DNA of 64,000 bases, taken from positions 731,213-795,212 of the forward strand of contig NZ_LWLB01000001.1 in assembly GCF_001905145.1 (NCBI RefSeq), given 5' to 3'. The notes beneath the pieces were generated by a model. It saw only the letters and a list, made by a program, of their open reading frames with translations, was not told the DNA's origin and did no database searches. This DNA is from Nocardiopsis sp. TSRI0078 (GTDB lineage: Bacteria; Actinomycetota; Actinomycetes; Streptosporangiales; Streptosporangiaceae). The position numbers and the translations under genes were made by a program. Positions 1-6,415 of this stretch are shown in pieces. Within the stretch, counting starts at the first letter, position 1, and each line of letters opens with the position of its first letter.

Positions 1-799
1 CTGTCCCGGTCGGGGCGTTGAGGATCTGGGTGTGGCCGGACAGCATCCGGAACACGTCGATCCGGTCGGTATCAGCCGCCTTCAGATGCTCGAAGAGCCG
101 CGACAGCGTGAAGTGGAGGTAGCGCTCCTCCTCCTTCTTGTACCGGCTCTCGATCGCCAAGGCGAGGGACTTCAGTTCCTCGACAGTTGGTGCGATCTCC
201 TTCTGATATGGGCGGGTGGTGACCGCCGGGAGCACATCATGCTTCGGAGCCGCCTTGAAGTGAGGGTAGACGGGGATGGTGAGCTTGCCGTGGACCATCT
301 CCTGGCCCACGTACAGGTCTCGGGTCTTCCATGTTCCCGGTCCTGCGAACTCCAGTGCCTTGCGTCGGGAGCTGGGCCGGCGAAAGCGGGCTGTAACCCT
401 GTCGGCGTGCCCGAGGAGATCACCACCTACGTTCGGGTAGGCCGCATCCGCCTGTGCCGGGTTCTCCCTCACCAGGATGAAGCGGCGTAGCTCCGGACCG
501 GACTCTTCCGACTCCCCCAGGTCTTCCAATGCGCCGAGCAGGGTGCGGGCTTCCCGCGCGAAGTACCTCTCCTCAGCGAGCTCGGGAGGAGCGATACTCA
601 TGACATCGGCGATACGTCGGCGCTCTTCGAAGGAAAGCCTGGCCCACTGGTCCCACACCTGGGGCTTGCGTGAGGCGAAGAAGGCGGCTTCACGAAATGG
701 AGCGAGGATCTTGCCTTTGGCGTCGTGACGAGGGAAGTAGTGTCCAGCCAGGGAGAGCGCTGCGTAGATGAAGCACTCTCGTACCGTAGGTTCGTTCAC
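1..799 (-). CDS. Helicase-like protein, N-terminal part (pPIWI-RE island type), cut by window edge
   Basis: An open frame of about 266 codons runs from a GTG at 799 off the left edge. The GTG overlaps the stop of the upstream nuclease gene by 4 bases (GTGA), so the two are translationally coupled. The visible protein is mostly alpha-helical and charged, with no recognised domain for about 250 residues. Its last residues, ILNAPTGT, look like the beginning of a Walker A loop of a DinG/DEAD-type helicase (NAPTGTGK). I infer the helicase of the three-gene pPIWI-RE islands, which carries a dedicated N-terminal domain before a DinG-like helicase; this is recalled family knowledge and was not searched. 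The helicase motor and any third gene would lie outside the window. Other P-loop ATPases remain possible. Confidence 0.7.
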   Translation of the reverse strand, partial: MNEPTVRECFIYAALSLAGHYFPRHDAKGKILAPFREAAFFASRKPQVWDQWARLSFEERRRIADVMSIAPPELAEERYFAREARTLLGALEDLGESEESGPELRRFILVRENPAQADAAYPNVGGDLLGHADRVTARFRRPSSRRKALEFAGPGTWKTRDLYVGQEMVHGKLTIPVYPHFKAAPKHDVLPAVTTRPYQKEIAPTVEELKSLALAIESRYKKEEERYLHFTLSRLFEHLKAADTDRIDVFRMLSGHTQILNAPTGT

Positions 800-2052
800 G
801 GCCAGTCCACCCCCGCGGTACGACACACCATCTCGGAAAATTCGGTCATCGTGGTCGCCTTCATGTCGTACTCCGCGCACACCCCCGTCAGCAGGGGAAC
901 TTGGTTCGCGCGGTGGTCGGGGACGACGAGCCATTCCGCTCCGCCTTTGTCCCCCTCTGCTCGATGGATCGTCCGTGCCAGGAGCCGGCCGTGGCTGTAG
1001 TCCTTCAGGTCCACTGTGAACGTGTGTTTCCCACCGTCAGAGGTTGGGACCGTTACGAGGTGGTCGAAGGCGTCCTGCATCGGCCACAGTCGCACCTCAG
1101 CTCCTGTACCGGCCAGCTTCCGGGTGAGGACCTCGTGCAGACGAAGCTCGTGTAGCCCTGGGACGCAGGTGTAACGCCACACACCGCGCTTCAGGGCGAT
1201 ATGGCCTTCTGCCCGCACAGCCTGCGGAATGTCACCACCGGCGTCGAGGAACAGGGGTACTTCTCTCTGCGGCGGAACGGTCTCAACGCCCGAAGGGTGC
1301 AGCACGGGCGCTTCTCCGGCTGTGGGGCGGAACTGGTAGCTGGCGCCGGTCTCCGCGTGCCTTGGGTAGAAGCACGACACCTTGTGGTGGTCGCGGTCGC
1401 CGCTCCTGAGCTTGCTGACCTTCATCGGCCAACGGCACACCGGGCAAGGAAACCACCAACCGTGGTAAACGGATTCGTAGGAGATCTCGGTGTAGAACCC
1501 GATGGCCTTCATCGGCAGTCCCAGCTCACCGATCTCGGTCCTGGGCTGCGCCGCATGTGAGATCAGGTTGCTGCGGTCGATCCTGTACTGCGCTTCCCCG
1601 CGGCCCTTGATGATGCTGAAGATCTCCTCTTGGGCCAAGTGGTCCTCGAGCGCCTGGACGGAGACACGACGGGAGTTAAATCCCTGCAGTTTGCGAATGA
1701 TCCGCTGCAGTTCATCGGTCTCCCACTTGAGGTCGAAGGCATCGCCCGTGACGTATCCGTCAGGGTCGAGAGCGGTCAGGTCCTCGAGCCCCTCAGGAGC
1801 AACCCATGGGGGGAGTAGATCGACCAGAGGCCCGCGGAGCTTTGCCCGAAACTCACCGAAGGTCAGAGGGATGCCGGGGCCGTAGGCCGCGAGGACTCTC
1901 CCATGGCATTCCATCAGCGTCTCGGCTCGCTGTCTTGGAGCATACGAAGGGCTGGTCAGAGCCTCACAGGCCATGACGAAAGCTGAGTGGATCTCGGTGA
2001 GAGCCTCGACTTGATTGACCTCATGCTCGCCGTTGGCGGATGCCGTTGTCAT
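796..2052 (-). CDS. Putative restriction-endonuclease-fold protein associated with a pPIWI-RE-like island
   Basis: This is a 418-residue protein. C203 and C206 (CPVC), C227 and H232 form a likely zinc-binding knuckle. The C-terminal 110 residues look like a PD-(D/E)xK nuclease core: an acidic residue at D330 (QDAFD), then a strand ending in VDLKDY with D348 and K350 as the D-x-K catalytic pair, then helices. The combination of a CPxCRWPM knuckle and a VDxKD motif is what I recall for the REase family associated with pPIWI-RE, a prokaryotic Argonaute-like group proposed to act in conflicts between genomes. The gene lies 51 bases downstream of the XRE gene and overlaps the helicase-like gene by 4 bases, so the three form one operon. 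Its real substrate (DNA, RNA or hybrid) cannot be read from sequence. Confidence 0.72.
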   Translation of the reverse strand: MTTASANGEHEVNQVEALTEIHSAFVMACEALTSPSYAPRQRAETLMECHGRVLAAYGPGIPLTFGEFRAKLRGPLVDLLPPWVAPEGLEDLTALDPDGYVTGDAFDLKWETDELQRIIRKLQGFNSRRVSVQALEDHLAQEEIFSIIKGRGEAQYRIDRSNLISHAAQPRTEIGELGLPMKAIGFYTEISYESVYHGWWFPCPVCRWPMKVSKLRSGDRDHHKVSCFYPRHAETGASYQFRPTAGEAPVLHPSGVETVPPQREVPLFLDAGGDIPQAVRAEGHIALKRGVWRYTCVPGLHELRLHEVLTRKLAGTGAEVRLWPMQDAFDHLVTVPTSDGGKHTFTVDLKDYSHGRLLARTIHRAEGDKGGAEWLVVPDHRANQVPLLTGVCAEYDMKATTMTEFSEMVCRTAGVDWP

Positions 2053-2103
2053 GGCTCGGAACCCTAAGGCATGGCAATGACAATCGAGTGAGCCTTGAGA
2101 AAA

Positions 2104-3402
2104 TCACCTGAAAGCCGATGAATCTTCCGAAACACGGACAGAATCAGGAAAGATAACATCGGGGTACATATCTTTATATACGTGCATGTACTCCGTGAAG
2201 TGGCGTGTTCCGAGGGCTGTGAGATGCCACCGGTACTCCTTGACGTGTGAGCAGTCCCGGGACATGACGGGACGCGACTCGATGAAACCGCGGCTGGGAT
2301 GCGCGCCTGGCCGGGGACTGTAGCCGACAGCGAGATAGAACAAGGACTTTCCCGCCAGTTCATCCTCGTGGAGCCCTTCAGGCCCCGCAGATGCGACTCG
2401 TACGAGCATGCGCCACAACCAGTCTGACAACAGGTGCTGGGGAGGCCCTGTCTCACGTGGTTCACCAAGGCCGGCACGGGCGGCAGCTCGCCCGCGGCGG
2501 GTCATCTCCACCCGTACACGCTCCACTGTTCCTAAGCCGTCGATGTCGACATGGTCTTCCACCACTGTGAGCAGGCCGCCCCGTGCAAGGGCCTGGAGAG
2601 TCGCGCCCGCACCTGGGTCATGAACCCCCCGGCGTCTCAGCCGCTCCTGAATTCGTGTGTAGCCGACCAGATCGGCCGGGGCGCGAAGGGAAAACGTCAG
2701 TTTCCGCCATTCCGAAGCTTGGGGGACTTTGAGGCGGTTGACCCGCCTCATCCATATTTCCGCCTCGGTCATCCGGTCATCACGCATGATCTCTCCCAGG
2801 TAGACATGCTGACGAGCGTTCAAGCCCTCCCACGCTGCGAGAGCGGCGGCAGCAGGTGGCTTGGGCTGAGGCAGCGGCAGTGCCGGGACAGGTTCACGTG
2901 GTCGTGTACGCATCCAGGCATCGAGAACCATGCGTACCGGAACCTCGTACAACGCGGCGAGCTGCTTGACAAGCCGCCCGGCATCGAAGGGGTCGGACCA
3001 CTTTCGACCCGAGACTCGGCGGCCTCGTTCCAGGTTCCGGACCTTGACCGCGTCGACGGACAAGTCGCGCCCCACGGGCGTCGCACGAAGCCGAGAGGCC
3101 GCATCCTCAGCAGTGAGCCCCGCTGCATAGCGAAGATCGATCAAGGTCTCCGAGCCGCGCTGGGTCCCAGTGAGTTCAGCTGCGGTGCACTTGAGGGCTT
3201 TGGCGATACACGCGATGTTGCGTGCTTCAGGGGCGTACGTTCCATCCTCCCAGTACCTGACCATGCGGTAGGTCACTCCCACGCTTTCGGCGAGTTCGCG
3301 AGGCGTGAGGCCAGCATGTTCGCGCAGGGATCGAAGCTTCTCAGGGGCGATGGTCAGGATGCGCCTCGGCATGCCCTCAGAGAACCGCAACGAAGACTTC
3401 AT
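2104..3402 (-). CDS. XRE-type DNA-binding regulator with two HTH regions
   Basis: The chosen ATG at 3402 gives about 432 residues; an upstream start at 3513 and an internal ATG at 3372 are alternatives. Near the N-terminus is a clear XRE helix-turn-helix (LRSLREHAGLTPRELAES, then VTYRMVRYWEDG). A second, more divergent HTH-like unit follows (LRYAAGLTAEDAASRL). After a Pro-rich linker the C-terminal half is unassigned but includes winged-helix-like stretches (LQALARGGLLTVVED). The gene is first in the operon with the nuclease and helicase genes, so the natural inference is a dedicated regulator of the module, perhaps acting on the repeats just upstream. Codon use is less GC-biased than in chromosomal neighbours, as expected for element cargo. 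Confidence 0.75.
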   Translation of the reverse strand: MKSSLRFSEGMPRRILTIAPEKLRSLREHAGLTPRELAESVGVTYRMVRYWEDGTYAPEARNIACIAKALKCTAAELTGTQRGSETLIDLRYAAGLTAEDAASRLRATPVGRDLSVDAVKVRNLERGRRVSGRKWSDPFDAGRLVKQLAALYEVPVRMVLDAWMRTRPREPVPALPLPQPKPPAAAALAAWEGLNARQHVYLGEIMRDDRMTEAEIWMRRVNRLKVPQASEWRKLTFSLRAPADLVGYTRIQERLRRRGVHDPGAGATLQALARGGLLTVVEDHVDIDGLGTVERVRVEMTRRGRAAARAGLGEPRETGPPQHLLSDWLWRMLVRVASAGPEGLHEDELAGKSLFYLAVGYSPRPGAHPSRGFIESRPVMSRDCSHVKEYRWHLTALGTRHFTEYMHVYKDMYPDVIFPDSVRVSEDSSAFR

Positions 3403-3504
3403 AGCAACACCACTTGCCGTCGGGCCGAAGTCGCGGCCATCGAAGAACCAGAGTGGTCGACCAGGTACGTCGTTGGTGCCCAGGCTCATCACGTGTGGTC
3501 CAAG

Positions 3505-3575
3505 GCGTACCAAGGTGTACCAACCCTGTACCAGATCGGCTCAACGCAGCCCAGCAATCAAATCTTGATTTGCTA
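3505..3575. promoter_or_regulatory. Candidate operator/promoter of the XRE operon
   Basis: Upstream of the XRE gene there are three spaced GTACC units (within 3507-3535) and a perfect two-arm palindrome, CAAATC-TT-GATTTG, at 3559-3572. Both lie in relatively AT-rich DNA suited to a minus-strand promoter. Binding by the XRE protein is inference only. Confidence 0.35.
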
Positions 3576-3785
3576 GCCAGACCCTAGCCCTCGCGCCTCA
3601 ATGGCACAAGGACTTGATTTTGTCGATACTCTGCATGCCAAGCGAATGATTCAACCCATGGGTTCTCCGCGGTCTGAATTTGGGTTCTTCTATCCCACAG
3701 CGACCAGAGCTCCATGAACGATATGAGTCACACACCCCAGCACTACCGGATCCGCTCCGGTGCGGGCGCAGCGAGCGCCCTTACT

Positions 3786-3989
3786 TCAGGGCATATTCCG
3801 CACGTAGTGGACCCGATTCTCCACCGTCCGTGGGGTACGCGTAAGCAGCTCTGAGGAAGACCTGGCGGGCTCCCAGAACAGCGGCAGCGGGGCCACCGCG
3901 GACCGCACTGAACTACAGCATGGGCGGTTGCGGCGCTCGGTAAGCCCCGCCTGACGACCCGGGGAAGACTGGTCCGGCTGGTACTGCAC
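3786..3989 (-). pseudogene. Possible remnant of a LuxR-type HTH domain
   Basis: The minus-strand reading contains LTER near its start and ends with TPRTVENRVHYVR, which resembles the recognition helix of LuxR-type regulators, followed by a stop. The sequence between them does not fit the domain in one frame, so if this is a LuxR gene it is a decayed 3-prime fragment. It sits in the apparently non-coding end of the integrated element. Confidence 0.3.
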
Positions 3990-4177
3990 CCTTGACTGAT
4001 CGACGCTCTCCCTGCCCGTGCGGGTAGGGGCACATCAGGCCGGGGACGTCTACCCCGAGGCCTTACGAGAATCCATTACGCTCCGCCACAAAGGCTCAAT
4101 CTCGAATAACTCATCAAGGTTGGTACAATCTAAGGTGGCACATCCGCCCGAGGGCTGGCACGAGACTGGCAAAAACC

Positions 4178-4262
4178 TTCCGGCACGAGAGGTTACAGGG
4201 CAACACGCCCTGGTGCGCCGAATCGCCTCTGACCATATGAAATGGCATGATGAGGCACCTTC
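4178..4262 (+). repeat. Degenerate repeat, copy A (partner near 6126-6215)
   Basis: This stretch aligns by eye with 6126-6215. Shared blocks include ACCTTCCGGCACGAG, GGCAACAC, TGGTGC and TCTGACC in the same order and spacing; I estimate roughly three quarters identity. Neither copy lies in a convincing gene. Possible origins are a decayed insertion sequence or a conserved non-coding element. Confidence 0.5.
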
Positions 4263-4288
4263 AGGAACCAGTCAAAACTTGAATCAGG

Positions 4289-4346
4289 GCACTGCTAATG
4301 CGGTTGGGGGGCAACCCCCTCATGGGTTCAAATCCCATATCCTCCG
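4289..4346 (+). other. 3-prime fragment of tRNA-Ser(GCT): att site
   Basis: The fragment contains the anticodon loop CTGCTAA (anticodon GCT), the 3-prime anticodon strand TGCGG, a long class II variable arm (GGGGG...CCCCC), the T arm ATGGG-TTCAAAT-CCCAT and the 3-prime acceptor strand ATCCTCC plus discriminator G. The D arm and 5-prime acceptor strand are absent. The 5-prime anticodon strand reads GGGCA where pairing needs CCGCA, so similarity to a real tRNA stops at about 4289, which places the crossover edge there. This is a non-functional half tRNA left by integration. Confidence 0.75.
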
Positions 4347-4353
4347 CGCTCCG

Positions 4354-4396
4354 ACCTGGGGCTTCTCGCATCACGGAAGTGAGAGAAGCCCCAGGT
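4354..4396 (+). terminator. Strong hairpin after the tRNA-Ser fragment
   Basis: A perfect 14-base inverted repeat, ACCTGGGGCTTCTC / GAGAAGCCCCAGGT, with a 15-base loop, is followed by a T-rich run. It is probably the native terminator of the tRNA-Ser gene and so marks the start of chromosomal sequence. Confidence 0.75.
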
Positions 4397-4980
4397 CTTC
4401 TTCATGTCCGGGGTCGGCCGGCGCAGGATCCGTACCGGTCGCACACACCGGCGGTCCACGACCCGCCACCCCCGGCCGCCGAACCGCGAGAACGATCCCC
4501 ACGAGCGGCCTGGGACCGGAAGGCACCGCCAGGGGCATGCGGCGAGCGCAGGTGTGCAAGGCACGCGGGCCCGGTCGGATCTCGGTGGGCTCGCATCAGG
4601 CGAGGGTGACCGGCGCCACACGAGAGGGGCGCTCCACGAGAAGGCCGAGTACCTTCTCGCCTACACGCTGACCGCTGTCGCCGGCCCACCGAACGGGATG
4701 GCCCCCAGACACCTCGGCGATGACGGAGCCCGTGCCTGCTCGCGCGACCGGTCGAACCATCCCGGATCCGACCGTCTCCGCGACACCGGGGCCTGAACGA
4801 ACCCTGCTTGTGGGCACGGAAGAAGCCGCCGCCAAAGAGTCTGTTCCATGGCCCGGCAATCGCGTTCGCACTGGTGGGAAAGGCAACCGATTTCGGGGAG
4901 AGACCGCCGCCGAGGATGCGGGGCCGCACGGTGAACCGTCGCGGTCGTTTGCCCGGAACCGCCGAGGCAAGGAGATGGAT
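4397..4980. other. Gap without a convincing gene
   Basis: These 584 bases follow the tRNA terminator. Open frames exist on both strands, but their compositions (Arg/Pro/Gly-rich) look like non-coding high-GC DNA. The only clear signal is the Shine-Dalgarno AAGGAG at the right end, serving the gene at 4981. Confidence 0.4.
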
Positions 4981-5688
4981 ATGGCGGACAAAACGCATAC
5001 CCCCCGCATGGGCCGGTTCAATCCCATCCGGCAGTTCATGCTGCTTCAGCGCTACGGACAGAACCACCCTGGGAAGTACATGCTGAGGGTCGTACTGATC
5101 GTGACTGTGTACGGTGCGGCCCTGCTCGCCCTCTGCTTCGCGCCGATCGCCGTGTTCGGTGACGTACCGCTGTCACGGATCTGGCCGTGGATGCTCGGCA
5201 CTCTGGCGGGCGTGGCCGTCTGCGCGGCCTTGGGCGCGGGCATCGGCGTGCTGATGATGCGGTGGACCACCAAGGCGGCGAAGGTTCCCCACGACGCCGA
5301 TCCGAACACCCTGCGCGCCGCACAGCGCCACCTGCGTCGGGGCGAACTCAGCGGCGACCCCCGGGTGGACCGGCTCGCCCGGCACCTGGTGCCCCAGTCC
5401 GAACGCGCCAACTCCAACAGGTTCTTCGCACTGGTCGGTCTGGTGGCCGGGGCGCCCTACGTGGTGTTCACGGGGATCCAGTTCTCGAACGGCACAGGAC
5501 AGACCTTCCAGCTGTTCCTGGCACTGTTCATCATCGTGGCGTTCGCCGTCGCCTGGCCGTGGGCGCGCAGGCACAAGCGCAACGCACAGAAGCTGAGGAA
5601 GGCCTACGAAGCCGAGTACGGGCCGTTCGACGGCGAGGCGGAACCGAGCCTCGACAGCCGGGACCGCGGGGACGCCGGCGCCCCGTAG
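4981..5688 (+). CDS. Small multi-pass membrane protein, unknown function
   Basis: An ATG preceded at six bases by AAGGAG gives about 235 residues; the longer frame upstream lacks a good ribosome site. The protein has two hydrophobic hairpins: two N-terminal segments, a charged cytoplasmic link (LRAAQRHLRRGE, then DPRVDRLARHL), two more segments and a basic tail (RRHKRNAQKLRKAYEAEYG). The same two-module plan recurs in the adjacent genes at 14882 and 15156, which look like one such protein split in two. No catalytic motif is visible. Confidence 0.75.
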   Translation: MADKTHTPRMGRFNPIRQFMLLQRYGQNHPGKYMLRVVLIVTVYGAALLALCFAPIAVFGDVPLSRIWPWMLGTLAGVAVCAALGAGIGVLMMRWTTKAAKVPHDADPNTLRAAQRHLRRGELSGDPRVDRLARHLVPQSERANSNRFFALVGLVAGAPYVVFTGIQFSNGTGQTFQLFLALFIIVAFAVAWPWARRHKRNAQKLRKAYEAEYGPFDGEAEPSLDSRDRGDAGAP

Positions 5689-6415
5689 CGCGTCACGGTC
5701 GCGGTGCGGTCCCACCGGCCCCGACCGGATCCACGCCCCCATCAGCCGTCCACCCGAGGCGGACGAGCACCGCCGGTATGTCGATGACCGGGCCTGCGAC
5801 CGGCTCCTACGCGGCCAGCGGTGTAGCGGTGAGCGTGTGATGGCGGTGCTCACCGGCCGACGCCGGGTACCGCGCCACACCACGATGAGCACGTCCGAGA
5901 CCGGGCTGACCGTGCAAGCGGCGTTGATTCCGACCCGTATCGACGAACACATCCGCTGAGACCACTTCACGAGACGAAGGGCGAGCCTTCGACACAGCCC
6001 TTGAGGTCGATGCGGGTTTTCCCACGCCAACCACTGCACGCATCGGCGGTCCACATGACTTTTGTCCAACACCGTTGGTGAAGGCGATTCCAGGGCGTCT
6101 GCCGGCGTGGTTGGCACGGGACCGGCGCACACCTTCCGGCACGAGGGGGTACGAGGCAACACACCTTGGTGCACCACACCTTTTCTGACCGCAGGAAACG
6201 GCACCATGGGTCGTGTGTGGTCATCAGCCGAACCCTGGTCCATGGCGCCGTTCACAAGCGGGGGCACCCCCGCCGAGGAGGGCACCTGGGCTGGCCGGGG
6301 CGTACGCCGCCCGCTGACGCGGCCGTGGCGGTACCGGGCCCCGCGCCGTTTGCGTGTTCGCCCGCTGGGTAGCGGCGAGCACGCGTTTCCGCCGCAGCGA
6401 GAGGGAGTGGTGCCG
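5689..6415. other. 727-base region without a clear gene; second copy of the degenerate repeat
   Basis: No reading frame has convincing protein composition. Positions 6126-6215 repeat the sequence at 4178-4262. The frame of the oxidoreductase gene is open back to 6062, but the extra 118 residues look non-coding and there is no ribosome site there. It may be remnants of a mobile element. Confidence 0.45.
6126..6215 (+). repeat. Degenerate repeat, copy B
   Basis: This is the partner of 4178-4262, with blocks ACCTTCCGGCACGAG, GGCAACAC, TGGTGC and TCTGACC collinear. Copies A and B are about 1.9 kb apart in direct orientation and lie on opposite sides of the tRNA-Ser att site. Confidence 0.5.

Larger units (their letters stand above)
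1..4346. mobile_element. Right end of an integrated element (tRNA-Ser(GCT) site)
   Basis: The stretch left of 4289 is visibly less GC-rich than the rest of the window. It ends exactly where a 3-prime half of tRNA-Ser(GCT) begins, with unrelated sequence in place of the tRNA 5-prime half. This is the usual footprint of a tyrosine-integrase element that recombines into the 3-prime part of a tRNA gene. Because the tRNA reads on the plus strand, the element lies to the left and the chromosome to the right. No integrase is present in the window, so the other end, and with it the intact or rebuilt tRNA, should lie further left. The cargo visible here is the XRE / REase / helicase operon at 1-3402 and a decayed stretch at 3.6-4.3 kb. 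Confidence 0.6.

Noticed and set aside
4018..4671. 217-codon plus-strand frame across the att site
   Set aside because: It runs through the tRNA fragment and its terminator and has non-protein composition.
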